9,647 nt of DNA from contig JACRFN010000132.1 of assembly GCA_016217875.1 (NCBI GenBank), forward strand, positions 1-9,647, given 5' to 3'. The DNA is from Candidatus Kerfeldbacteria bacterium. Lineage in GTDB: Bacteria; Patescibacteriota; Patescibacteriia; Veblenbacterales; UBA10138. The notes under the pieces are model-generated. The model was not told where the DNA came from, did not search any database, and saw nothing but the letters and a program-made list of their open reading frames with translations. This document shows, in pieces, positions 1 to 5,013 of the stretch; the stretch's first letter is position 1; every line of letters begins with the position of its first letter. Both the position numbers and the translations under genes were made by a program.

Positions 1-74
1 ATGGCCCGAACGCTCTTGCCGACCCTGAGACCGCTCTCCAGCACCTGTCGTTCAAAGTATGTGAGTTTGTGCAT
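1..74 (-). CDS. IS30-like transposase, N-terminal fragment (left copy)
   Basis: The ATG at 74-72 opens a frame reading MHKLTYFERQVLESGLRVGK and a few more residues before the window ends. The pattern (L-T-x-x-E-R-x-x-[IV]-E-x-x-L, then a basic stretch leading into R-A-I) resembles the N-terminal helix-turn-helix of IS30-family transposases, which normally continues into a DDE integrase core. Nothing of the catalytic core is visible. A promoter-like TTGATA-17 bp-TAAACT lies upstream inside the element, with the predicted transcript start within a few bases of the ATG. The identical fragment occurs at the right edge. It could be another HTH-containing transposase family. The coding call is fairly secure; the family call is moderate. 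Confidence 0.55.
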   Translation of the reverse strand, partial: MHKLTYFERQVLESGLRVGKSVRA

Positions 75-139
75 AGTGGCTAAGTTTAGCCAAGCTATGC
101 TCGGGTATCAAAGGTGGGGCACTACGGATAGAATTCGGC
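1..139 (-). mobile_element. Left-edge copy of an IS end (IS30-like), partial
   Basis: This stretch is the exact reverse complement of 9508-9646, 139 of 139 bases. Identity stops abruptly at base 139/140, which marks the outer end of the element. Read on the minus strand it contains about 65 bases of leader, a promoter-like pair and the first 24 codons of a transposase, which then runs out of the window. Only one end is visible, so the partner terminal repeat and the target duplication cannot be checked. The IS30 assignment rests on the short protein N-terminus alone. Confidence 0.7.
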
Positions 140-465
140 AAAAGCGCGTTGGCCTTGACGGCTATAATAAAATCATTTTCCGAAAGTCCGCCGATGGCAT
201 GTGTCCACAGCGTGATTTTCAGATGGTTCCAGGAGAAAAGGTTTATGTCCGGGTGATGACCCTCAGTCTCGGCCAGAGCCGCCAGTTCGTTAATGAAGGC
301 GATAGCATTCTTAAAATCCTGAAAGGCAAGTTCGCGCGCCATCTTGACACTCCCCTGTTCCAGCATCCAGCCTGGTGCCAGCGCCAGATATTTTCGGGCC
401 GCCTCTTCGTCCAAAGGTTTGGTGCCGCCTTCGCAGGGCAGGCATTTTTTGTGTAGCAAGTCCAT
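52..465 (-). CDS. Pterin-4a-carbinolamine dehydratase (PCD/DCoH), C-terminus altered by an IS
   Basis: PCD dehydrates 4a-hydroxytetrahydropterin during pterin cofactor recycling; it is a small soluble protein. The family signature is clear: EGHHPD at residues 68-73 (the active-site His pair), W87-T-H89 and D98 in the SENDF motif, with family-typical spacing. A Cys-Pro-Cys segment near residues 8-11 precedes the core, as in many bacterial homologues. The ATG at 465 lies 10 bp after the ftsX stop; an open frame extends further upstream, but only by overlapping ftsX. There is no Shine-Dalgarno sequence, so it is probably translated from the ftsEX transcript. The frame crosses the IS boundary at base 139: residues 1-109 are native, and about 28 residues (110-137) plus the stop at 52-54 come from IS sequence. 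The core fold should be complete, since family members usually end soon after this point. Confidence 0.85.
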   Translation of the reverse strand: MDLLHKKCLPCEGGTKPLDEEAARKYLALAPGWMLEQGSVKMARELAFQDFKNAIAFINELAALAETEGHHPDINLFSWNHLKITLWTHAIGGLSENDFIIAVKANALLPNSIRSAPPLIPEHSLAKLSHYAQTHIL

Positions 466-475
466 GCCAGTCAAA

Positions 476-1396
476 CTAGATTCGCAGGTACTTCCGCATG
501 GCGATGGTCGAGGCCAGAATACTAAGGAGTGCCGCCCCCAGGAATTGGCCGCCAAAAAACCAAAACGAGCGGGCGGTAAAATACTCCACTAAGTCGAAAC
601 GCCAGCCGTTAAAGAATGAATCAATATAAGGCTGTACGGCTCCCAGTAGCGGGAAGAACACGGCCGCGGCCAGCAAGGTGCTCAAGGCCGCATAAAGCGC
701 GCTTTCCGCCCAAAAGGGGGCCCGAATGAACCAGGCTCGCGCCCCCACCAGCCTCATAATGCCTATTTCTTCGCGATGGGTGTAGATGTTGATGCGAATA
801 GTGTTAAATACCACCAGCAGCGAGATAATGAGGAAAAGAGCGCTGACCATCAGGCCCAGGCGTTTAAGTTTGCTAGTTAAGCTCGTTATGCTGTCGATAA
901 TCAGCCGGTAGTCTTCAAACCTGGCTTCCTGGATAATAGGCGTGAATTTTGAGCTCTCGAGCTCCTCTAAGATAGTGCGGTAGCCTTCTTCCGACACGGC
1001 CTTGATAACTAAAGTGGCTCCGAGAGGATTTTTCTCAAGTTCCAGCAGAGATTCAGAGATAGTGGCGTTAGCTTCGTGTTTGGCCTTGAAACGGACCAGG
1101 GCTTCGGCGGCGGTGACCAAGGTCACGCTTTTTACGCCCGCCACGCTGGAGGCAACATCTGACTTAATAGCTTGCACCTCGGTATCTTTTAAGGTTGGTT
1201 TAAGATAGACGGAGATATCGATTTTTTCCTCCAGCCTGCTTAAAGCCTCTTGAGAAAGTGAATTGAGCATACCCAGCAAAGAAATGGAAAATAGACTCAA
1301 GGTCATGATGGTGACGGTAGCCACCGACAGCCAGATATTGCGCCAAAAATTCTGGCCGGCCAGGGTGGCCACGCGTTGAGCAGTAGTTAAGAACAT
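476..1396 (-). CDS. ftsX: Cell division protein FtsX (permease-like subunit)
   Basis: FtsX is the membrane partner of FtsE. The complex links ATP hydrolysis in the cytoplasm to activation of septal peptidoglycan hydrolases outside. The sequence has the family topology: TM1 at about 22-44, an extracytoplasmic domain at about 50-175, then three C-terminal TMs at about 180-200, 231-255 and 278-300. The conserved cytoplasmic stretch before TM3 is present (HREEIGIMRLVGA, 208-220). At 306 residues it has normal length. I chose the ATG at 1396 because homologues start with M-F-L-x-x-x-x-R before the Q-N-F-W-R-N stretch. A TTG at 1417 overlapping the ftsE stop would add seven residues and is possible. 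It lies 17 bp downstream of ftsE and 10 bp upstream of the PCD gene, so the three form one operon. Confidence 0.93.
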   Translation of the reverse strand: MFLTTAQRVATLAGQNFWRNIWLSVATVTIMTLSLFSISLLGMLNSLSQEALSRLEEKIDISVYLKPTLKDTEVQAIKSDVASSVAGVKSVTLVTAAEALVRFKAKHEANATISESLLELEKNPLGATLVIKAVSEEGYRTILEELESSKFTPIIQEARFEDYRLIIDSITSLTSKLKRLGLMVSALFLIISLLVVFNTIRINIYTHREEIGIMRLVGARAWFIRAPFWAESALYAALSTLLAAAVFFPLLGAVQPYIDSFFNGWRFDLVEYFTARSFWFFGGQFLGAALLSILASTIAMRKYLRI

Positions 1397-1413
1397 AAAG
1401 GCAAGGTTGATTA

Positions 1414-2100
1414 TCAAAGCACGTATCGGCCGCGCTTTTGGTCTGAAACAATTTGTCCGCGGTCAAGCATGACGACACGACGCTTTAGCTCATTCACCAC
1501 GTCGCGGTTGTGCGTCACTAATAGGATCGTCGTGCCGAACTCGTTAATCTTTTTCAGTAGAGCTATGATTTCCACCGTGTTGAATGAGTCCAAGTTGCCG
1601 GTTGGCTCATCCGCCAGCAGAATTTTAGGACGGTGGGCCAGGGCCCTGGCTATAACCACACGTTGCTGTTCACCGCCTGACAGCTCGCGCGGAAAGCGAT
1701 CGGCCTTGTGATCCAAGCCGACTATTTTTAAAAGTTGCGGTACGACCGTTTTAATCTGGGCCCCAGGCGCGCCTGAAACTTCCAGGGCGAAAGCCACGTT
1801 TTCGGCTATGGTCTTGCGTGGCAGCAATTTAAAATCCTGAAAGACCACGCCGATTTGCTTACGCAGTAGAGGCACTTCCCGCGGCGAGATGCCCGTGATG
1901 TCCCAACCCGCCACTACAATGCGCCCGGCGGAGGGCGGCTCCTCAGCTATTAAAAGCTTGACCAAAGTCGTTTTGCCCGTGCCGCTTTGCCCAACAATGG
2001 AAACAAATTCACCAGGCTCAATGCTCAGATTAACGTCTTTAAGCGCCGTGACACCGCCGTCGTAATATTTACAGACGTTGCGAAAATCTATAAGTGACAT
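1414..2100 (-). CDS. ftsE: Cell division ATP-binding protein FtsE
   Basis: FtsE is the ABC-type ATPase of the FtsEX complex at the division site. All ABC motifs are present in order: Walker A GQSGTGKT (37-44), Q-loop Q88, signature LSGGE (140-144), Walker B ILLADEP (160-166) and the H-loop His in VTHNRD (195-200). At 228 residues it has typical length. It is the first gene of the ftsE-ftsX-PCD operon. The ATG at 2100 has no Shine-Dalgarno sequence. An extended -10 box (TGCTATAAT) ends only 10 bp before the ATG, so the transcript probably starts at or within a few bases of the start codon (leaderless). Confidence 0.96.
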   Translation of the reverse strand: MSLIDFRNVCKYYDGGVTALKDVNLSIEPGEFVSIVGQSGTGKTTLVKLLIAEEPPSAGRIVVAGWDITGISPREVPLLRKQIGVVFQDFKLLPRKTIAENVAFALEVSGAPGAQIKTVVPQLLKIVGLDHKADRFPRELSGGEQQRVVIARALAHRPKILLADEPTGNLDSFNTVEIIALLKKINEFGTTILLVTHNRDVVNELKRRVVMLDRGQIVSDQKRGRYVL

Positions 2101-2110
2101 AGATATTAAT

Positions 2111-2119
2111 ATTATAGCA
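2111..2119 (-). promoter_or_regulatory. Extended -10 promoter of ftsE, apparently leaderless
   Basis: On the minus strand the sequence reads TGCTATAAT, with a perfect -10 hexamer at 2116-2111 and the TGn extension at 2119-2117. No good -35 box is present at 17 bp, which is common for extended -10 promoters. A transcript start about 7 bases downstream falls within 1-4 bases of the ftsE ATG. Confidence 0.65.
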
Positions 2120-2134
2120 TACTTTTATTCGGTC

Positions 2135-2163
2135 TTGCTGCCGCTTATCCCCTCAGCTATACT
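2135..2163 (+). promoter_or_regulatory. Sigma70-type promoter facing the tRNA array
   Basis: TTGCTG (2135-2140) and TATACT (2158-2163) are separated by exactly 17 bp on the plus strand. The predicted start is near 2170, about 150 bases before tRNA-Gly. It is divergent from and interleaved with the ftsE promoter. No other convincing plus-strand promoter was seen before the tRNAs. Confidence 0.5.
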
Positions 2164-2204
2164 ACCTCTGCTTCTTTTTACAGGCGAGAGTAGTACAATA
2201 GCAG

Positions 2205-2234
2205 CCCCGCAGAAGTCTGATGACTTATACGGGG
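2205..2234. repeat. Short palindrome with CCCCG...CGGGG ends
   Basis: CCCCG at 2205-2209 pairs with CGGGG at 2230-2234. A second stem, AAGTC/GACTT, closes a TGAT loop, and three weakly matched bases lie between the stems. It shares its ends with palindromes at 2489-2526 and 7561-7594. It lies in the leader of the tRNA transcript and has no U-tract, so it is not a convincing terminator. Confidence 0.5.
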
Positions 2235-2263
2235 TAAATATGCAAGCTAGACTCAAGTTCTTG

Positions 2264-2297
2264 GCAGGATTAGTATAGCGGTAGTACGTCAGCTTCC
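2264..2297 (+). pseudogene. tRNA-Gly 5'-half relic
   Basis: This 34-base stretch resembles the 5' half of the intact tRNA-Gly that starts 57 bases downstream. It shares the TAGTATAG run, GGTA in the D-loop and the pre-anticodon CTTCC. It also looks like a tRNA-Gly(TCC) 5' half. After 2297 the similarity ends, and no matching T-arm or acceptor 3' strand (ATCCTGC expected) follows. It is read as a truncated tandem copy that cannot fold into a tRNA. Confidence 0.5.
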
Positions 2298-2320
2298 TTT
2301 ATCCTTTGAAGCAGATGCAG

Positions 2321-2394
2321 GCGGGTATAGTATAGGGGTATTATGCGACCTTCCCAAGGTTGAGAGACGGGTTCGAGTCCCGTTACCCGCTCCA
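2321..2394 (+). tRNA. tRNA-Gly (anticodon CCC)
   Basis: The acceptor strands GCGGGTA (2321-2327) and TACCCGC (2384-2390) are fully complementary and are followed by discriminator T and an encoded CCA. The anticodon stem CGACC/GGTTG (one G-U pair) closes the loop TTCCCAA, giving anticodon CCC for GGG codons. The T-arm ACGGG/CCCGT has the expected TTCGAGT loop. The D-arm resembles that of other bacterial tRNA-Gly genes. It is preceded by a broken tRNA-Gly copy and followed by further tRNA pieces. Confidence 0.93.
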
Positions 2395-2467
2395 CGCCGT
2401 ACCACCCCGGAGGAACAACGCATTTCCGCCCGCGGCGGATAAACTCCACGCCCCCGTACCATTTGAT

Positions 2468-2488
2468 GCCGAAGTAGCTCAGCTGGTA
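2468..2488 (+). pseudogene. tRNA 5' piece (acceptor and D-arm start)
   Basis: GCCGAAG followed by TAGCTCAGCTGGTA is a standard tRNA start: acceptor 5' strand, first D-stem strand and D-loop. It stops exactly where the second D-stem strand should begin and is replaced by the palindrome at 2489-2526. GAGCA, which would close the D-stem, occurs just after the palindrome (2531-2535), but no anticodon arm follows. The acceptor 3' strand that would pair with it, CTTCGGC plus TCCA, lies at 2721-2731, beyond the intact tRNA-Thr. Confidence 0.6.
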
Positions 2489-2526
2489 CCCCGCAGTAGA
2501 ACTCGCTACGCTCGTTCACTACGGGG
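2489..2526. repeat. 38-bp palindrome interrupting a tRNA D-loop
   Basis: CCCCG (2489-2493) pairs with CGGGG (2522-2526). The inner arms AGT/ACT and GAAC/GTTC also pair, with one mismatch and one bulge, around an apical sequence TCGCTACGCTC. It sits inside the D-loop of a tRNA that is otherwise recognisable at this point. Its ends are shared with the palindromes at 2205-2234 and 7561-7594. Confidence 0.6.
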
Positions 2527-2554
2527 CAAGGAGCAACGCCACCTTACCATTTAT

Positions 2555-2662
2555 CATGTCGCGCCTATTGATGCCAGAGTAGCTCAGTTGGTAGAGCAGC
2601 GCATTCGTAACGCGCAGGTCGTGGGTTCAATCCCCACCTCTGGCTCCAGTGGGCGCGACATG
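2555..2662. repeat. Perfect 11-bp inverted repeat bracketing tRNA-Thr
   Basis: CATGTCGCGCC at 2555-2565 is the exact reverse complement of GGCGCGACATG at 2652-2662. The arms lie 7 bases before and 3 bases after the mature tRNA. In RNA this gives a strong GC-rich stem with the tRNA extruded at its tip. Confidence 0.8.
2573..2648 (+). tRNA. tRNA-Thr (anticodon CGT)
   Basis: The acceptor strands GCCAGAG and CTCTGGC are fully complementary and are followed by discriminator T and an encoded CCA. The D-arm is GCTC-AGTTGGTA-GAGC. The anticodon arm is GCGCA-TTCGTAA-CGCGC, giving anticodon CGT for ACG codons. The T-arm is GTGGG-TTCAATC-CCCAC. The last anticodon-stem pair is an A31/C39 mismatch, unusual but tolerable. 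The gene is flanked by an 11-bp perfect inverted repeat (2555-2565 and 2652-2662), which would form a stem joining the 5' and 3' flanks of the precursor. Confidence 0.93.
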
Positions 2663-2686
2663 GGTCGTGGGCTCAAGCCCCGTACT
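2663..2686 (+). pseudogene. T-arm-like relic copied from tRNA-Thr
   Basis: GGTCGTGGG at 2663-2671 repeats the variable loop and T-stem of tRNA-Thr (2617-2625) exactly. The following CTCAAGCCCC differs from the tRNA-Thr version at two positions. Similarity ends before the acceptor strand, so this is a partial duplication and not a gene. Confidence 0.5.
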
Positions 2687-2699
2687 GAACATCAGTTCT

Positions 2700-2731
2700 A
2701 GTGCGGGGTTCGATTTCCACCTTCGGCTCCA
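2700..2731 (+). pseudogene. tRNA 3' piece (T-arm and acceptor end with CCA)
   Basis: The stretch contains a T-loop-like GGTTCGATTTCC, then CTTCGGC, discriminator T and CCA. The acceptor strand is fully complementary (7 of 7) to GCCGAAG at 2468-2474. The T-stem has mismatches, so the piece looks decayed. The two halves of what seems to have been one tRNA now lie on either side of the intact tRNA-Thr. Confidence 0.55.
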
Positions 2732-2789
2732 TCGAATTACTAAAATAGATAGGCCTCACTATTGGTATATAACTCTTAATAAAAATACT

Positions 2790-3071
2790 ATGTGCTACGC
2801 CGTACCTTTAACCGCAGCTTTAATCACTCAACTGCTTAACAATCGCCTTCGTAGCGGTCATATTCGTTACTTAAATTCAATGCTTTACGGCGGTGCGATT
2901 TTTGGACTGATAGATCATCTGTGGAACGGCGAATTATTAATCAGGCCGGAAAATTTAGGCAGCGACCTGTTACTGGGCATAGTTATCACCCTTGGCTTGG
3001 TCATAGGGTGGTTCATTATCGTTCGCTGGCCAGCTTTGAACAAACCATTAAGTCACTTCAGCCGGCCTTAA
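2790..3071 (+). CDS. Small hypothetical membrane protein, two predicted TM segments
   Basis: The 93-residue product starts MCYAVPLTAALITQLL (first hydrophobic segment). It continues through a YGGAIFGLIDHLWNGELL stretch, then a second strongly hydrophobic segment (about residues 58-78: LLLGIVITLGLVIGWFIIV). The YGGAxFGxxDHLWNGEL block, with its charged D-H and N-G-E residues next to membrane segments, looks conserved. I recall similar short proteins from Patescibacteria but cannot name a function. The frame is open further upstream into the tRNA relic, so I chose the ATG at 2790, after tRNA sequence ends, which gives a natural N-terminus. There is no Shine-Dalgarno sequence. A strong terminator follows 14 bp after the stop. 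Confidence 0.75.
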   Translation: MCYAVPLTAALITQLLNNRLRSGHIRYLNSMLYGGAIFGLIDHLWNGELLIRPENLGSDLLLGIVITLGLVIGWFIIVRWPALNKPLSHFSRP

Positions 3072-3085
3072 CTGTACAGATTCTA

Positions 3086-3114
3086 AAAAGTAGTCCATTA
3101 ATAGGACTACTTTT
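3086..3114. terminator. Bidirectional intrinsic terminator
   Basis: AAAAGTAGTCC at 3086-3096 is the exact reverse complement of GGACTACTTTT at 3104-3114, with a 7-base loop. The A-run on one side and the T-run on the other give a terminator in both directions. It serves the small membrane protein gene on the plus strand and could also stop transcription from the minus-strand operon ending at 3292. Confidence 0.8.
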
Positions 3115-3120
3115 AGTTAT

Positions 3121-3238
3121 CCGCCCCTGGCGGAGAATTTTTATTCTCCTCCGCCGAAGACCCCGCGATTTATCGCGGGATGTCGTCCTTGCGTGAGATT
3201 ACCCGTAGGGTGAGGGGCGGGTAAGTACAGCTTCGGCG
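3121..3238. repeat. Hairpin-rich intergenic element, possible multi-branched RNA
   Basis: Within the 220-bp gap between converging genes, several inverted repeats are nested. CCGCCCCT (3121-3128) pairs with AGGGGCGG (3213-3220). Inside these are GGCGGAG/CTCCGCC (3129-3135, 3149-3155) and a perfect CCCGCGAT-TT-ATCGCGGG (3162-3179). A small ACCC-GTA-GGGT hairpin (3201-3211) is also enclosed. CGCCGAAG (3151-3158) can alternatively pair with CTTCGGCG (3231-3238). There is no coding potential. It could be a structured RNA, a composite of palindromic repeats, or extra terminators. Confidence 0.5.
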
Positions 3239-3257
3239 AATGAAAATTAATATGGAT

Positions 3258-3274
3258 GTCCGCCTCTAGCGGAC
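3258..3274. repeat. Hairpin downstream of the parvulin-like gene
   Basis: GTCCGC-CTCTA-GCGGAC forms a perfect 6-bp stem 18 bp after the stop of the minus-strand operon. The following minus-strand bases are AT-rich but have no clean T-run, so terminator function is uncertain. Confidence 0.4.
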
Positions 3275-3291
3275 GAGGCCATGAAGGTATT

Positions 3292-4605
3292 TCATATTCT
3301 GATCAATTTAATGACTATGGCCTTTTGCTGCAGCTCCTCCAGCCATTTATCAAAATCCAACACCTTAATCAAAATGTGAGAGGCCTGTATCTCCCCATCC
3401 CTGGCCTTGTTAAGTTGAAACAAATGGTAGCCGGTGTTGGTGAGAATGGGCTGGCTGATCTCGTTTGCTTTAAGTTTTTTAAATTCAACGGCCAGGTCCG
3501 GCGACAGAGTGTCCAGGGTGAACCAGCCCAACGAACCGCCGTTGCCGGAGGTAAGCTCGTCTTCGCTTTGCTTCCGGGCCGCCTCGGCGAACGTTAACTG
3601 GCCGTCCAGTAAAAGCTGACGAAGAGCTTGTATTCGCGCTCGGGCTTGGGCTAGGCCCGCCTTATCTTGCTTTAAGAACTGCTCCAGCGCCGTGCGCTCC
3701 AAGTAAGGCTCAATCACGTAATGATTAAGGGTGGCGGTATCCCAGCCATAGGCCGCCTGCACGAAATTTAGCAAGGCTTCAGAGGAGGCGAAGTTTGGTT
3801 TGACGAAGTCCTGCAACCAAAGGCGCGGGTTAAAGGCGGTGTTAATCCGGTTTTGTTTTAATATTTGCCGTACCAAAGTATTATGAATCACATTCTTAAA
3901 AGCCAAAGTTTCAAGCAGGGCCCGGTTCGGCTGTTTAAAACCGTTCTGTTTAAGGTCTTGTTCGTAAAATAGCGCCAGGCCGGATAAGTTGTCGTTAAGA
4001 GTTCGCCAGGAAACGAACTGGCCGTTAACATAAACCGCCGGCCAAGGAAGATAACGCGCTACGCCGGGTAAGACACGATCCAAACGAATTAAGTAGAAAG
4101 CCAAGTAACTGACCATGACAAAAACAAGAGGCATCAGCAAAACTAACCAACCCTTAAACTTTTTTCCGGCTGAGGAGGGCAGTATTGATCTGACAGGCCA
4201 AACTGGCTTTGTGGCAGAGGGCTGCCCGACTGGAAGATGGACCTTGATTATAGGCCGCACCGCTAACGGTCTAGGCGCCGCCGGTGGCGCTTTTTTAGTT
4301 GGCGGCAGAAGCGGGGGCCTGACAGTCGCAGGCGTTCCCTGCGGGCCGGTGGCAATTGTTTTGGCGCGGGCGGCTGAAGGACTAGCGGCTTCACTTATTT
4401 CCTGCAGCACTTCCTGGCGCCACTTGGTGATATTATCACCAGCTGGCTCAGTTGGCGGCTGTAAAGCAGCTAAAGATTCTCGTAGTTTATTTTTTAAGTC
4501 GAGCCGGTGGTCTTCAAGGGTAGGCACCGGCGCCGGTGACGAGGTAACCACGGTTTTCTTGACAGGCTTCTTCCTAACAGTGATTTTCTTTTTCGGGAGC
4601 GGCAT
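3292..4605 (-). CDS. Membrane-anchored SurA/parvulin-like foldase
   Basis: This 437-residue protein is predicted to act outside the membrane as a chaperone or peptidyl-prolyl isomerase. The order is: a cytoplasmic Lys/Pro/Ala-rich region (1-150), one TM (about 152-173), a SurA-N-like helical region (about 190-315) and a parvulin (PpiC) core. Core motifs are FAEAARKQSED (339-349), GNGGSLGWF (354-362) and ISQPILTNTGYHLFQLN (383-399). The strand ASHILIKV, normally first in parvulin domains, comes last here (408-415), and the protein ends about 22 residues later. I chose the ATG at 4605, which lies 5 bp after the ftsB-like stop; an alternative TTG at 4647 would overlap that gene. It is the last gene of the PH-FtsB-foldase operon. 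Catalysis is unproven. Confidence 0.82.
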   Translation of the reverse strand: MPLPKKKITVRKKPVKKTVVTSSPAPVPTLEDHRLDLKNKLRESLAALQPPTEPAGDNITKWRQEVLQEISEAASPSAARAKTIATGPQGTPATVRPPLLPPTKKAPPAAPRPLAVRPIIKVHLPVGQPSATKPVWPVRSILPSSAGKKFKGWLVLLMPLVFVMVSYLAFYLIRLDRVLPGVARYLPWPAVYVNGQFVSWRTLNDNLSGLALFYEQDLKQNGFKQPNRALLETLAFKNVIHNTLVRQILKQNRINTAFNPRLWLQDFVKPNFASSEALLNFVQAAYGWDTATLNHYVIEPYLERTALEQFLKQDKAGLAQARARIQALRQLLLDGQLTFAEAARKQSEDELTSGNGGSLGWFTLDTLSPDLAVEFKKLKANEISQPILTNTGYHLFQLNKARDGEIQASHILIKVLDFDKWLEELQQKAIVIKLIRI

Positions 4606-4610
4606 AAATT

Positions 4611-5003
4611 TTATCGTCCCCAAAAGTATTCCAGCCAAAGGCGCCAATTAGATACTTTGTTTTCCTGTTCAGCCGCGGCTTGGGCGGCTGGAGGGCTGTT
4701 GATTGAGCTGAGATTTGGTATAACCACTACCTTTTCGCCGGGTTTTTGTAAACCCAGACGCAAACGCGCCTCACGCTCGCGGAACTCCGGCGTATTGTAG
4801 TAATTGATAAAGCGGCGGAATTCCTCATTTTTGCCTTCCAGAGTTCTGATTTCTTGCTGCAGAGCCGTGACCTCTTTCTGCACTTCAGCTCGCCTGATTA
4901 AACTTCTGGTTACGCCAATTCCCACCACCGTCAGCATCACGGCGGCTATGGCAAAAAAAATCCGCGAGGTCACCAAACTCCAAAAGTCTAACTTAGTGGT
5001 CAT
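4611..5003 (-). CDS. FtsB/DivIC-like septum formation initiator protein
   Basis: The product is a 130-residue bitopic protein of the divisome core, by family a partner of FtsL- and FtsQ-type proteins. It has a short cytoplasmic N-terminus, a TM at about 13-33 and a heptad-like coiled coil (about 36-66, rich in E, Q, L, K). The family's C-terminal block follows (about 74-96: REREARLRLGLQKPGEKVVV). A Pro/Ala/Gln linker then leads to an aromatic end, NWRLWLEYFWGR, a tail I associate with Patescibacteria homologues. It starts 10 bp after the PH-domain gene's stop and ends 5 bp before the foldase ATG. I do not separate FtsB from DivIC or FtsL-like members, so no symbol is given. Confidence 0.85.
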   Translation of the reverse strand: MTTKLDFWSLVTSRIFFAIAAVMLTVVGIGVTRSLIRRAEVQKEVTALQQEIRTLEGKNEEFRRFINYYNTPEFREREARLRLGLQKPGEKVVVIPNLSSINSPPAAQAAAEQENKVSNWRLWLEYFWGR

Positions 5004-5013
5004 ATAGGTAAAT

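Noticed and set aside
344..592. Plus-strand open frame opposite the PCD and ftsX genes
   Set aside because: It lies entirely over well-supported minus-strand genes, and its protein has no recognisable features.
2489..2720. Group I intron within a tRNA
   Set aside because: The interruption is in the D-loop and not the anticodon loop, is short, contains another tRNA, and shows no intron core.
2649..2789. Upstream extension of the small membrane protein frame
   Set aside because: It would translate tRNA relic sequence; the natural N-terminus begins at the ATG at 2790.
3256..3597. Plus-strand open frame opposite the foldase gene
   Set aside because: It is the antisense of a clear parvulin domain and shows no domain or start signal of its own.
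4606..4647. TTG start for the foldase gene overlapping the FtsB-like gene
   Set aside because: The ATG at 4605 lies 5 bp after the preceding stop and starts a typical Lys-rich N-terminus, while the extra 14 residues lie over the upstream coding sequence.
4115..4651. Long plus-strand open frame opposite the foldase N-terminus
   Set aside because: It mirrors the Pro/Ala/Lys-rich low-complexity region; GC-rich codon bias opens the antisense frame. The Gly/Ala/Ser-rich product is not protein-like.
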